DNA of 64,000 bases from Humibacillus sp. DSM 29435 (GTDB lineage: Bacteria; Actinomycetota; Actinomycetes; Actinomycetales; Dermatophilaceae): contig NZ_MAST01000034.1 of the NCBI RefSeq assembly GCF_001758225.1, positions 248,001-312,000 on the forward strand, given 5' to 3'. Below, one piece after another: positions 1 to 8,825 of the stretch. How positions within the stretch are numbered: the first letter of the stretch is position 1; every line of letters begins with the position of its first letter. A program made the position numbers and the translations under genes. The notes below the pieces were generated by a model. It saw only the letters and a program-made list of their open reading frames with translations. It was not told the origin of the DNA and made no database searches.

Positions 1-1405
1 CAGGCACCGGCTCCGTGCGGTACATCCCCGCGATACCCGCGATGTACTGCCGGCAACGGTCGGTCAGCTCGCCACCACGCTGCATCCGGCCCTTGGTCAC
101 CAGTACCCCCAGGTCGGCGCCGTGGAACCGGTAGTCTCCCGGGCCGTAGACCCGCAGGAAGAACGCCTCGTCAGCATCGGTCACGTCATGCCAGTCGTTC
201 GTCACATGGCTGAACACCATCGCGCCGTCCTTCTGCAACCGGTACGTACCCGTGCGGGGGGCCGCCAGGATGCGCTCGACCGCGTCGGCCGGCTCCTTCA
301 TGATGAGCTGGGCCCAGACGTCGACTGCGGCCAGCTCGCGCCAGCGTTCGTTGATCTCCTCGACGTCGATCGTGTAGTCGACGTCCATGAACTCCAGCAG
401 ATGGAAGAGGAACAACGGGGCGTCGGCGTACGCACCGGCCGTGACGTTGGTCATCGACGAGGCGCCTGAGATACGCGGGTTGACCTCGCCGAGGTAGACC
501 TGGTCGGTGTCGGTGTCGATCAGAACGTCGACCTCGAGGAAGCCCTTGTAGCCCTCCTGGGCCAGCCGGTCGCCCATGCGTTGCACGTAGCCGATGGCGC
601 TCGCTCGTTGGGAGCTGCTCAAGGCCTCGGGAAACAGGTCGTTGCCGCACCAGCCGCCCTGGTAGGGGGTCAGCTCGGGGTAGCCCGTGAGGTCGGTCAT
701 GAACGGGCCCACGATGGTGCCGTGCGTGGTGATGCAGGCCTCGACGGCCGCCGCCAGGTGGTTGATCCGCTTCATCACCTTGAGCTCCTGGCCCACGATG
801 TCGTCGCGATACTCGTCCCAGTCCGTCTCCGACGTGATGAAGAAGGTGGTCTTGCCCGAGTCGCCATAGGGAGTCTGCACCACGAGGTCAGACCCGAGGG
901 CGGCTTCGGACGCCAGCGTCTCCAGCTCGGCCCAGGTGTCGGCCCGGCCCAGCACGTTGGGCACCGAGGGGGCGCCGGCCTCGTTGCCGAGCCGGGTCGT
1001 GACGATCTTGGAGTCGAGACTGCGGCGCAAGGAGTCGGGGGGCAGAATCAGGGTGTAGCCCAGCTCCCGGCAGATCTCCTCGGTCTCCTCGTCGAAGAAG
1101 ACCATGGCGACCATGGGGGTTCCGCCCCGGTTCTTCAGGTAGCCCTGCACCTCTGGGTCTCGCAGCAGGTAGTTGACGATCTGCTCGCTGGACTCGAAGG
1201 CGATCTCCGGCCGGTTGGTCGGGGCGAACACCCGCGGATGGGCACCGTCCCACGAGTCGTAGTAGGCGACATAGTGGAAGTTGCGCACCCAGCGGTCGAT
1301 GCCGAGCAGGTTGAACGCCGTCGGGCCGAAGAAGTAGATCGGCTGTTCGTTGGTACGGAAGAACGTTCGGATCTCCGAGATGTTGTCCAGGCGACGTCTA
1401 CTCAT
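1..1405 (-). CDS. ATP-grasp domain protein (biotin carboxylase-like), 3' end cut by window edge
   Basis: The frame is open from an ATG at 1405 to the left edge, so at least 467 residues are present and the C-terminus is missing. The start follows a strong Shine-Dalgarno (AAAGGAG, 6 nt spacing). Around residue 178 the segment PYGDSGKTTFF looks like the ATP-grasp nucleotide loop, and near residue 306 the segment GEVNPRISGASS is the metal-binding E-x-N-P-R motif of the fold. Such enzymes activate a carboxylate as acyl-phosphate and join it to an amine or other nucleophile. The substrate cannot be read from sequence, and the common database label 'biotin carboxylase' is not supported by any biotin-carrier domain seen here. 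It lies 58 nt downstream of the serine hydrolase on the same strand and is probably co-transcribed with it and the PucR regulator. Confidence 0.75.
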   Translation of the reverse strand, partial: MSRRRLDNISEIRTFFRTNEQPIYFFGPTAFNLLGIDRWVRNFHYVAYYDSWDGAHPRVFAPTNRPEIAFESSEQIVNYLLRDPEVQGYLKNRGGTPMVAMVFFDEETEEICRELGYTLILPPDSLRRSLDSKIVTTRLGNEAGAPSVPNVLGRADTWAELETLASEAALGSDLVVQTPYGDSGKTTFFITSETDWDEYRDDIVGQELKVMKRINHLAAAVEACITTHGTIVGPFMTDLTGYPELTPYQGGWCGNDLFPEALSSSQRASAIGYVQRMGDRLAQEGYKGFLEVDVLIDTDTDQVYLGEVNPRISGASSMTNVTAGAYADAPLFLFHLLEFMDVDYTIDVEEINERWRELAAVDVWAQLIMKEPADAVERILAAPRTGTYRLQKDGAMVFSHVTNDWHDVTDADEAFFLRVYGPGDYRFHGADLGVLVTKGRMQRGGELTDRCRQYIAGIAGMYRTEPVP

Positions 1406-1463
1406 GATGCACTCCTTTGTGCGGGCAGCTCCGTGGGACCAGCGCCGGTTGGCCACATCCTAT

Positions 1464-2720
1464 TCACAGGCCCGTGACGACACCCGGCAGCCGTTGACGC
1501 ACCCCCCGGGAGGTGACGTTCGAGAGCGCGCCACCGACGGCGTCGAAGGCTTTCACGGTGTCCTGGAGGAAGGCGGGGTTACCAACCGTGGGCCAGCTGG
1601 ACAGCTTGACGCAGACGGTCCGCGTCCGGCGGTTGACGTGCACCATCTGCCCGTACACGCCGAGACAGACCAGCACATCCCCGTACGGCCCGGGCCGCAA
1701 CCAGAACTGGTTGCGGAACCAGCCACCGGGGAACATCAGCTCGGCGGGCGAGCGGGCGAACGCGTCCCGGATGTCGGCATCGACGGCCCAGGCCTGGCGC
1801 AGCCACCGCGCCGGCACCACGATCTCCCGACCGCCGTCGCTGCCCGGCACCGTGCCGCCGTCGAGCAACATCTGGCCGAACCGAGCCACGTCCCGGGCCG
1901 TCGCACTGAGGCCGCCGTCGTGCATCGGAGCGCCCGCGCCGTCGCAGCTGAGAAAGGCGTCGTGCTCCGCGCCCATCGGAGCCCAGACCTGCAGGCTCAG
2001 CAGGTCGGCCATCGATCGTCCGGAGGCGCGCTCACAGACCCAGCCCAGCACGTCGGTCTCCGCGGAACGGTAGCGAAAGAGACCTCCGTGCGCCGAGTCT
2101 GCCTCCAGCGTCAGCAGGTACGGGTAGAGGCCGCCTCGGTCGCCATCGTCTCCGCGCTGGCTGGCGGCCACCCAGCGACCCAGCTCGCTTGCCTCCGAGG
2201 TGGGGTCGTCGTACTCCTCTCGGAAGTGGATGCCGCTGCGCATGTCGAGCACATCGCGCACGCTGGCCCCGGCGTAGCCCGAGTCGGCGAGCTCGGGAAC
2301 GTAGTCCGTCACGAACCGAGCCGGGTCGAGCTCCTCCCGCTCGATGAGGATCGCCGCCACACACCCCACCAGGGGCTTGGTCACAGACATCAGCGCGTGG
2401 GTGAGATCCGGGTGGCCGTGATCGGCATACTCCTCGAACACCACGGTGCCGTCGTGAAGCACCACGCAGGCGTCGGTGTACGAGTCAGCGAGCACCGAGG
2501 AGAGCGGCGCCGAGGTTCCGTCGACACGGTCGACGGCCACGGCCCGCACATCGACGCCGGACGAGGCGGCCGACAGCGGCCTGGCCGTCTCAGCGGAGCG
2601 CACCACCAGTGTGGGCATCAGGTCGGACATACGCCAGAAGGCCCCTTGGTTGTGCGGGGCGCTGCGACCGTCCGGGCGGTCATCGCTGTCAGCCATCCTG
2701 CTGGCCCCTTCTGGTCGCAA
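1464..2720 (-). CDS. serine hydrolase, beta-lactamase fold (6-aminohexanoate-dimer hydrolase/NylB-like)
   Basis: This 418-aa protein of the beta-lactamase/class C family (PF00144) has the S-x-x-K nucleophile motif SVTK with Ser112 and Lys115, and a YRS tyrosine motif at Tyr217. Those positions nearly coincide with the catalytic Ser112/Lys115/Tyr215 I recall for the nylon-oligomer hydrolase NylB, and a Tyr also falls at residue 170. The family includes EstB-type esterases, D-aminopeptidases and NylB amidases, so an amide or ester hydrolase acting on a small substrate is the safe call. No signal peptide is seen, so it should be cytoplasmic. It sits between the PucR regulator (52 nt upstream) and the ATP-grasp gene. 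An internal start at Met9 (2696) is an alternative. Confidence 0.85.
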   Translation of the reverse strand: MRPEGASRMADSDDRPDGRSAPHNQGAFWRMSDLMPTLVVRSAETARPLSAASSGVDVRAVAVDRVDGTSAPLSSVLADSYTDACVVLHDGTVVFEEYADHGHPDLTHALMSVTKPLVGCVAAILIEREELDPARFVTDYVPELADSGYAGASVRDVLDMRSGIHFREEYDDPTSEASELGRWVAASQRGDDGDRGGLYPYLLTLEADSAHGGLFRYRSAETDVLGWVCERASGRSMADLLSLQVWAPMGAEHDAFLSCDGAGAPMHDGGLSATARDVARFGQMLLDGGTVPGSDGGREIVVPARWLRQAWAVDADIRDAFARSPAELMFPGGWFRNQFWLRPGPYGDVLVCLGVYGQMVHVNRRTRTVCVKLSSWPTVGNPAFLQDTVKAFDAVGGALSNVTSRGVRQRLPGVVTGL

Positions 2721-2772
2721 GCTTCATCCCCGGACACTACGCACCCGGCGACCGGCTCGACCGCGGCCTGGG

Positions 2773-4308
2773 TCAGGTGGCGCTGTCGAGACCGGTGGCT
2801 CGCAACGCCAGCCACACCCGCGCGGCGACGTCAGGATCGGCGAGGCTCCCGCCCAGGAGACCCTCGGCACGCACGATCCTGGCCCGAACCGAGTTGCGGT
2901 GCAGGCCGGTTGCGTGCGCCACGGCCTCCCAGCGGCCACGGTGGCGCAGATAGGCAGCAACCAGCGGGACGAGCTCAGCGCCTTCGCCGGTCAGGGCCCC
3001 GATCACCTCGTCGGCCCACGCCTGCGACACGAGGGGGGTGACGTCCGGCCGCCACACGTGCACCCCGCGCAGCGGCAGCGCCCGGCACCAGTCGTCCACG
3101 GCGCCGTGCACGCGGCTCACGTCGCCGAGCCGCAGGAGAGGTCCCACTCCGATCGCGCACTCCTGCGCGTGCGGCGTCAGGGCGGCATCCCGACTCTCGT
3201 CGTCCACCCAGTCGTGCGTCGCGTGCAGCAGCCCGGTGGCGACCGTGCCGGTCACCATCCCCCACCACGGCGCACCCGCCGGCTCCAACGCAGCAGCCAG
3301 GCTCTCCAGCGCCACGTCACCCGTGGGGCCCACCGCGACCAGCACCCGCACCCTCGGCGGCGGCGCGGACACGCCCAGCGCGTGCGCGAGGTCAACGGCG
3401 GCACGAACGTGGCCGGCCCGAACCAGGTGCGCGACCCCAGCGGTGAGCGCCCGCGTCGCGCGGACGGTCTCTTGGCGGTGCGCCGCGTCGGAACCGAGCA
3501 GGGCCAGCGACGACAGCAGCAAGCCGCGCAGCTGCCGAGACATCGATACCGGCGAGACCGTGCCGAGGTAGGCAAGAATCTCTCCGTTGCCCACGACGGG
3601 GTGCAGCGAGGCGACCTCGCGGCCGACCGGAAAGGTTGCGGCGCTTCGAGCCCCGGCGGGCCTCAGCCGACGCACCTCCTCAGCCAGCCCCGCCGCATCC
3701 GTCTCCCGCTCGGGGGGCTGCGTCACGAGGGGCCGGCCCGACGGGTCGGTGAGCGTCGCCCAGCCACCGACCGCGTCGGCCAGGACCGCCAGCACCGCCG
3801 ACGCGGGTTCGTCCGAGGCTGCCGCCGAGACCAACCGCTGGTGGACGTCGATGGCAGCGTGCAGGGAGCGCTCCTGCTGCGCACCGACGGAGGACCAGAA
3901 CGTTCGGGTGACCGTCTGGAAGGGCACCTCCGCGGGCACGACGAGAAGCGGCAGCCCCAGCCGCGCACAGGCCCGCTCCAACACACGGGGCACGGCCACG
4001 TGCACCGGGCCGAGCCCCAGCCCGAGGGCCGAGACCCGAGCACCGACGAGGCGCCGGACGTAGGCACCGCACCCTGCTCCGGTGAGCGGCAGGGCCAGCC
4101 CGGTCGTCAGGAGCAGCTCACCTCCGTGCAGGTACGCCGTCGGGTCGGCGAGCTCGCTGATGTGCACGGCATCGAGGACGGCCGCGCCGGGTTCGGATGG
4201 CACGTGGGGGACGAGGGCTCTCGGGAGCAGCGCGACGAGGTGGGCGACGGTCAGCGGGGCTGACTCCACTGAGGTTGTTCTATCCCGAACCCTGTTCATC
4301 TGGGTCAT
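2773..4308 (-). CDS. PucR family transcriptional regulator
   Basis: This protein of about 511 aa has an N-terminal PucR-type sensing domain (VAHLVALLPRA through the LLTTGLALP segment). A GGDEF-like middle region follows, and the C-terminal helix-turn-helix (HATGLHRNSVRARIVRAEGLLG) is typical of the PucR/CdaR family. Members usually control catabolism of purines, GABA or other nitrogen sources in response to a small ligand. The gene is divergent from gabT, with only 90 bp between the starts, which contain a promoter-like element and a palindrome. Regulation of the gabT operon, and of the downstream hydrolase and ATP-grasp genes, is therefore likely. The start was chosen at 4308 (MTQMNRV), with 4299 as an alternative. 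The frame stays open much further upstream, across gabT, but this is GC-driven and not coding. Confidence 0.88.
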   Translation of the reverse strand: MTQMNRVRDRTTSVESAPLTVAHLVALLPRALVPHVPSEPGAAVLDAVHISELADPTAYLHGGELLLTTGLALPLTGAGCGAYVRRLVGARVSALGLGLGPVHVAVPRVLERACARLGLPLLVVPAEVPFQTVTRTFWSSVGAQQERSLHAAIDVHQRLVSAAASDEPASAVLAVLADAVGGWATLTDPSGRPLVTQPPERETDAAGLAEEVRRLRPAGARSAATFPVGREVASLHPVVGNGEILAYLGTVSPVSMSRQLRGLLLSSLALLGSDAAHRQETVRATRALTAGVAHLVRAGHVRAAVDLAHALGVSAPPPRVRVLVAVGPTGDVALESLAAALEPAGAPWWGMVTGTVATGLLHATHDWVDDESRDAALTPHAQECAIGVGPLLRLGDVSRVHGAVDDWCRALPLRGVHVWRPDVTPLVSQAWADEVIGALTGEGAELVPLVAAYLRHRGRWEAVAHATGLHRNSVRARIVRAEGLLGGSLADPDVAARVWLALRATGLDSAT

Positions 4309-4323
4309 CCTATCCAGTGACGG

Positions 4324-4352
4324 TTGAGACAGAGTCTCTACGCTCGGATCAT
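4324..4352 (+). promoter_or_regulatory. candidate promoter with embedded palindrome upstream of gabT
   Basis: TTGAGA (4324-4329) and GATCAT (4347-4352) are separated by exactly 17 nt and resemble sigma-70-type -35 and -10 elements. The perfect inverted repeat GAGAC-AGA-GTCTC (4326-4338) overlaps the -35 box. This geometry would suit a regulator such as the divergent PucR protein. The assignment is by pattern only. Confidence 0.4.
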
Positions 4353-4398
4353 CCAGCGGCCCCACAACCGGGACCCGGACATCCGCAGAGGAGCACAG

Positions 4399-5769
4399 AT
4401 GACCGAGGCAACCACCCTGAGCAGCGCGGTCGACGAACCGGCGGTCACCCAGAAGCGCTGGCTGCGTACCGCGATTCCCGGTCCGAAGTCGCTGGCCCGG
4501 CAGGCCCGTCGCGACTCCGCCGTGCCCAACGGCATCGGCACCGTGCTGCCCGTCTTCGTCGGGAGGATGTCGGGCGGCATCGTCGTCGACGTCGACGGCA
4601 ACCAGCTGGTCGATCTCGCGTCCGGCATCGCCGTGACCTCGGTGGGCGGCGCTCACCCCGCGGTGGTCAGTCGGGTGCACGAGCAGGTCGACCGGTTCAG
4701 CCACACGTGCTTCCTCGTCACCGAGTACGACGGTTTCGTCGAGGTCGCCGACACCCTCAACCGGCTCACGCCTGGAGACCACGCGAAGAAGACGATGCTC
4801 TTCACGACCGGCGCCGAGGCGGTCGAGAACGCCGTCAAGATCGCCCGCAGCGCGACGAAGCGTCAAGCCGTCATCACGTTCGGCCACGCGTACCACGGGC
4901 GCACCCTGCTGACCATGACGATGACGGCCAAGAACGCGCCGTACAAGGACGGCTTCGGGCCCTTCGCTCCGGAGGTGTACCGCGCGCCGCTGGCCTACCC
5001 CTACCGGTGGGGCACCACCCCCGAACAGTGCGCCCACGAGGCGCTGGCCGCCCTCGACGACCTCGTGGTCAAGCAGATCGGAGCCCACAACGTGGCCGCC
5101 ATCGTCATCGAGCCGATCTCGGGCGAGGGTGGCTTCATCGTGCCGCCGCCCGGCTACCTCGCCGGGGTGCAGGCCATCGCCAACGCCCACGGCATCGTCT
5201 TCGTCGCCGATGAGGTACAGACCGGCATCGGGCGTACCGGGGCGATGTTCGCCTCCGAGCACGCCGGCATCGTGCCTGACCTCGTCGTCACCGCCAAGGC
5301 TCTCGGCGGCGGCCTGCCGCTGTCTGCGGTCACCGGTCGGGCCGAGCTCATGGATGCCGTGCACCCCGGCGGGCTGGGGGGCACCTACTCCGGCAACCCG
5401 GTCGCCTGCGCGGCTGCCCTCGGCGTCTTCGAGGCGATCGAGCAGGACCACCTGCTCGACCGGGCCCGCGAGATCGGCGAGCTGATCACCCGACGTCTCC
5501 ACGCCCTCGCGGCCGAATGCCCGTGGATCGGCGAGGTGCGTGGCGTCGGCGCCATGCAGGCCGTCGAGTTCGTCGTGCCCGGAACCACAGAGCCCTCCCC
5601 CGAGGCCACCGCGGCCGTCGCCGCCTTCTGCCACCACGCCGGCGTGCTGGCCCTGACCTGCGGCACGTACGGCAACGTCGTACGGATGCTGCCCCCACTC
5701 GTCATCTCCGACGAGCTGCTTGAAGACGCCCTCGGCGTCTTCGCCGACGCCTGCCGGAGCCTGTCATGA
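4399..5769 (+). CDS. gabT: 4-aminobutyrate/omega-amino acid aminotransferase
   Basis: This 456-aa class III PLP-dependent aminotransferase has the GABA-transaminase signature FVADEVQTGIGRTG. The PLP lysine is Lys300 in TAKALGGG, and the GGTYSGNPVACAAAL segment of the family follows. It should move the amino group of GABA or a longer omega-amino acid to 2-oxoglutarate, giving a semialdehyde. The start at 4399 is set by AGAGGAG five nt upstream; longer in-frame starts lack a ribosome site. Its stop overlaps the start of the aldehyde dehydrogenase (ATGA), so the semialdehyde producer and consumer are translationally coupled. Chain length of the real substrate (C4, C5 or C6) cannot be fixed from sequence. 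Confidence 0.92.
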   Translation: MTEATTLSSAVDEPAVTQKRWLRTAIPGPKSLARQARRDSAVPNGIGTVLPVFVGRMSGGIVVDVDGNQLVDLASGIAVTSVGGAHPAVVSRVHEQVDRFSHTCFLVTEYDGFVEVADTLNRLTPGDHAKKTMLFTTGAEAVENAVKIARSATKRQAVITFGHAYHGRTLLTMTMTAKNAPYKDGFGPFAPEVYRAPLAYPYRWGTTPEQCAHEALAALDDLVVKQIGAHNVAAIVIEPISGEGGFIVPPPGYLAGVQAIANAHGIVFVADEVQTGIGRTGAMFASEHAGIVPDLVVTAKALGGGLPLSAVTGRAELMDAVHPGGLGGTYSGNPVACAAALGVFEAIEQDHLLDRAREIGELITRRLHALAAECPWIGEVRGVGAMQAVEFVVPGTTEPSPEATAAVAAFCHHAGVLALTCGTYGNVVRMLPPLVISDELLEDALGVFADACRSLS

Positions 5770-7535
5770 CCGCGATCGCCGCACCGCTCACCGAGACGAG
5801 CTTCGACCCCCGCACCGGCCACCCGGTGCTCACCCTCGCGATCGCCGGCCCGATCGAGGTGGACGAGGCGGTGCGCGCCGCCGCGTTGGCCGCCGATGCA
5901 GTCGCGAACACGTCACCAGCCGTCCGGGCCGGCTGGCTCGAGGCCATCGCCGACGCCGTGCACGCTCACGCCGACGAGCTGGCGGAGGTCGCCGACCAGG
6001 AGACCGGCCTCGGCCGCGTCCGGCTCGATGGTGAGGTGCTGCGGTGCGCCGCCCAGCTGCGCTTCTACGCCGCGGTCGCGCGCGACGGCGGCTTCCTCGA
6101 CGTCGTCATCGACCGCGCCACACAGGCCCAGCCCGACCTGCGCCGGATGAGGGTGCCGCTCGGCCCGGTCGCGGTCTTCGGCGCCAGCAACTTCCCGTTC
6201 GCGTTCGGCTCGCTCGGCAACGACACCGCCTCCGCACTAGCGGCCGGCTGCCCCGTTGTGGTCAAGGCGCACCCGGCACACCTGGCCACCCACCAGCTGC
6301 TCCTCCACATCGCGACCGGCGCGCTCGTCGCGGCGGGCGCCCCCGAGGGGAGCCTGTCTGCGGTCATCGGTTTCTCAGCAGGGACCGAGCTCGTGCTGCA
6401 TCCCGCCGTGCGGGCGGTCGCCTTCACCGGCTCGCAGCAGGCGGGCCTGGCGCTCGCCGGGCTCTCGGCGACCCGCACGGTCCAGGTGCCGGTCTTCGCT
6501 GAGATGAGCACGGTCAACCCTGTCGTCGTCACGTTCGCCGCGCAGGCCCGGGCGGCCACGATCGGCGACGGGTGTGCCACCTCGTTCACGATGGGCATGG
6601 GCCAGTTCTGCACCAAACCGGGCCTCGTCCTCGCGCCTCGCGGGTCAGCCATCACCGCGGCGATCGTCGCGTCGGTGCAGCGGCAGGAACCGCGCGGCCC
6701 GCTGCTGACCGCCGGAATCGCGGGCGCCTACGCCGCCGGCATCGACCGGCTCCTCTTCGCGGGCACCACGATGCAGGCCTACGTCGTCGAGCCTGGCCCG
6801 GGCGCGGCCGTGTCTGCCGTGGTTCTGTCGGCAGACGCCGAGCTGCTCGTGCCGGGGTCGCCCCTGCTCGAGGAGTGCTTCGGCCCGGTGGTTGTCGTGG
6901 TCGAGTACGACGACGTCGCCCACCGGGACTCCATCCTGGGCCGGCTGCAGGGCTGCCTCGTCGCGACCGTGATGACCGACGGGCCGCACGACCCTGAGCT
7001 GCCCGGCCTCGTCTCCGGGCTCACCGGCCTCGCGGGGCGCGTCGTGGTGGACGCGTGGCCGACCGGGGTCGCCACCACCTGGGCGCAGCACCACGGCGGG
7101 CCCTGGCCCTCGACGACCGCCCCCGCCGCCACCTCCGTGGGATCGGGCGCGCTCGACCGGTTCACCCGTCCGGTCGCCTACCAAGGTGTAGCGGATGCTG
7201 CGCTGCCCGTCCCGTTGCGCACCGAGAACGAGTGGGGCCTGCCGCGCCGCCTCGACGGCATCCTCGCCACAGCGGACTCTGCACCTGCGACTGCCCCGTC
7301 CGCGCCCGCGCGCCCGAGGACACGGGCCGCGAAGAGCGCCGGGACCACGGGCACCGCGAAGCGCACCAGAACCACGAAGGCCGCCGGTACCACGGGGGCC
7401 GCCGGTACCACGGGGGCCGCCGGTACGTCGGGGGCCGCGAAGAGCGCCGGAGCCCCGAGGAGGTCGAAGAGCGCGACCACACGCGCCTCCGGTTCCGTCG
7501 GCTCCGCGGGCAGTGGGGCAAAGGCCGCGCCGTGA
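5766..7535 (+). CDS. aldehyde dehydrogenase (NADP+), 2-oxoglutarate-semialdehyde-dehydrogenase-like, with basic Ala-rich tail
   Basis: The first 500 or so residues match the aldehyde dehydrogenase branch that includes 2,5-dioxovalerate (alpha-ketoglutarate semialdehyde) dehydrogenase. The FGASNFPFAFG cofactor segment is present, AEMSTVNP replaces the usual ELGG, and the catalytic Cys282 lies in GMGQFCTKPG. It probably oxidises the semialdehyde made by the coupled aminotransferase. After about residue 500 the protein carries a tail of roughly 90 residues built almost only of Ala, Thr, Gly, Ser, Lys, Arg and Pro, partly encoded by 18-bp repeats. That tail is not part of the family fold and resembles the basic low-complexity tails of actinobacterial histone-like proteins. 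Its stop overlaps the GTG start of the CoA-transferase. Confidence 0.88.
   Translation: MTAIAAPLTETSFDPRTGHPVLTLAIAGPIEVDEAVRAAALAADAVANTSPAVRAGWLEAIADAVHAHADELAEVADQETGLGRVRLDGEVLRCAAQLRFYAAVARDGGFLDVVIDRATQAQPDLRRMRVPLGPVAVFGASNFPFAFGSLGNDTASALAAGCPVVVKAHPAHLATHQLLLHIATGALVAAGAPEGSLSAVIGFSAGTELVLHPAVRAVAFTGSQQAGLALAGLSATRTVQVPVFAEMSTVNPVVVTFAAQARAATIGDGCATSFTMGMGQFCTKPGLVLAPRGSAITAAIVASVQRQEPRGPLLTAGIAGAYAAGIDRLLFAGTTMQAYVVEPGPGAAVSAVVLSADAELLVPGSPLLEECFGPVVVVVEYDDVAHRDSILGRLQGCLVATVMTDGPHDPELPGLVSGLTGLAGRVVVDAWPTGVATTWAQHHGGPWPSTTAPAATSVGSGALDRFTRPVAYQGVADAALPVPLRTENEWGLPRRLDGILATADSAPATAPSAPARPRTRAAKSAGTTGTAKRTRTTKAAGTTGAAGTTGAAGTSGAAKSAGAPRRSKSATTRASGSVGSAGSGAKAAP
7380..7433 (+). repeat. 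three 18-bp tandem repeats inside the aldehyde dehydrogenase tail
   Basis: The unit GCCGCCGGTACCACGGGG occurs at 7380 and 7398, and with two changes at 7416. It encodes A-A/T-G-T-T-G type hexapeptides in the disordered tail. The copy number could change by slippage without shifting the frame. Confidence 0.85.
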
Positions 7536-8728
7536 CCGCGCCGTTGGAGGGGATCGTCGTCGCCGACTTCTCGCGCGTGCTCGCCGGACCGTACGCGACG
7601 ATGCTGCTCGCCGACCTCGGCGCCACCGTGATCAAGGTGGAACGTCCTGGCGTGGGCGATGACACCCGCGCGTGGGGCCCGCCGTGGGCCGCAGAGTCGA
7701 GCTCGTACTTCGAGTCGGTCAACCGGTCCAAGCTGAGCGTGGTGCTGGACCTGACCGACCCGGCAGACCTTGAGGTCGCTCGGTCGCTCGCGGCCAAGGC
7801 CGACGTCGTGATCGAGAACTTTCGGGCCGGGACCATGGGCCGCTACGGGCTCGACCACGAGTGCGTGGCGGCCGGCAACCCCGGTGTCGTCTACTGCTCG
7901 ATCACGGGCTTCGGCTCGGGAGCCGGCGCCGCACTGCCCGGTTACGACTTCGTCGTGCAGGCGCTCGGGGGTCTGATGAGCATCACCGGCGAGCCCGACC
8001 GGGACCCGATGAAGGTGGGGGTTGCCCTCGTCGACGTGCTCACCGGCAAAGACGCGACGATCGCCATCCTCGCTGCCCTGCGCTCGCGGGACGTTCACGG
8101 GCTCGGCCAGCGGGTGGAGGTCAACCTGCTCTCCAGCCTGCTGGGGTCGCTGGCCAACCAGGCGAGCAGCTACCTCGCGACCGGGCGGCCGCCCGAACGA
8201 ATGGGCAACCAGCATCCGTCGATCGCACCGTACGAGACCCTGGACTGCGCAGACGGGGTGATCGCGCTTGCGTGCGGCAACGACGCCCAGTTCGTGCGTC
8301 TGGTCGACGTGCTCGGGAAGCCCGAGCTCGCGACCGACCCGCGGTTCGGCAGCAACGCCGAACGGGTGGCGAACCGGGTCGAGCTGGTTCGTGCCCTCGA
8401 GGAGCGCCTGGTGACCAGCACGGCAGAGAAGTGGGAGCAGGCCCTGCTCGAGGCCGGGATCGCCGCGGCCCGGGTCGGTGACCTCGGGTCTGCCTTCACT
8501 CGGGCCACCGAGCTGGGGTTGGACCCCACCTTCGCGGTCGGCCCCGGTCGCACGGCCCAGGTCAGCCACCCCATCACGTACTCGGACCATGCCCCGCGAC
8601 GAGACCTGCCGCCGCCGGGCCTCGGCGAACACGGCCGGCTCGTCCGCGACTGGTGCGCCACCCCGGCCGGTAACCCACTGGTGTTCCCCGTCCGCACGCA
8701 CGGTTCGGCGCGGCAGCCAGCGAGCTGA
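7532..8728 (+). CDS. CaiB/BaiF (class III) CoA-transferase
   Basis: This is a 398-aa family III CoA-transferase. It begins with the typical LEGIVVADFSRVLAGPYATMLLADLGATVIKVE block. It continues with the SVVLDLTDP and VVIENFRAGTM segments and the VALVDVLTGKDATIAILAAL segment holding the likely catalytic Asp. Family members move CoA between carboxylic acids, for example to glutarate, oxalate or carnitine. Placed after an aminotransferase and an aldehyde dehydrogenase with GTGA and ATGA overlaps, it would activate the dicarboxylate product (succinate, glutarate or adipate) as its CoA ester. The start is the GTG at 7532 that overlaps the preceding stop. The acceptor and donor are inferred only from this context. 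Confidence 0.9.
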   Translation: MTAPLEGIVVADFSRVLAGPYATMLLADLGATVIKVERPGVGDDTRAWGPPWAAESSSYFESVNRSKLSVVLDLTDPADLEVARSLAAKADVVIENFRAGTMGRYGLDHECVAAGNPGVVYCSITGFGSGAGAALPGYDFVVQALGGLMSITGEPDRDPMKVGVALVDVLTGKDATIAILAALRSRDVHGLGQRVEVNLLSSLLGSLANQASSYLATGRPPERMGNQHPSIAPYETLDCADGVIALACGNDAQFVRLVDVLGKPELATDPRFGSNAERVANRVELVRALEERLVTSTAEKWEQALLEAGIAAARVGDLGSAFTRATELGLDPTFAVGPGRTAQVSHPITYSDHAPRRDLPPPGLGEHGRLVRDWCATPAGNPLVFPVRTHGSARQPAS

Positions 8729-8825
8729 ACGAGGTGCGTGTCTCCGCTGAGGTGACCCTGGAAGACCCACAAACCAGCTGATAGGGGTGTACGGCGGCGC
8801 GGCAGGCCGTGCAGGAGGTCCGACG

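Noticed and set aside
2476-4263. 595-codon plus-strand frame opposite PucR
   Set aside because: The composition is Arg/Pro/Gly-rich with no domain. The minus strand encodes a full PucR regulator.
4309-5637. Upstream extension of the PucR frame across gabT
   Set aside because: The extension is antisense to gabT and lacks family similarity. A PucR start at 4308 gives normal family length.
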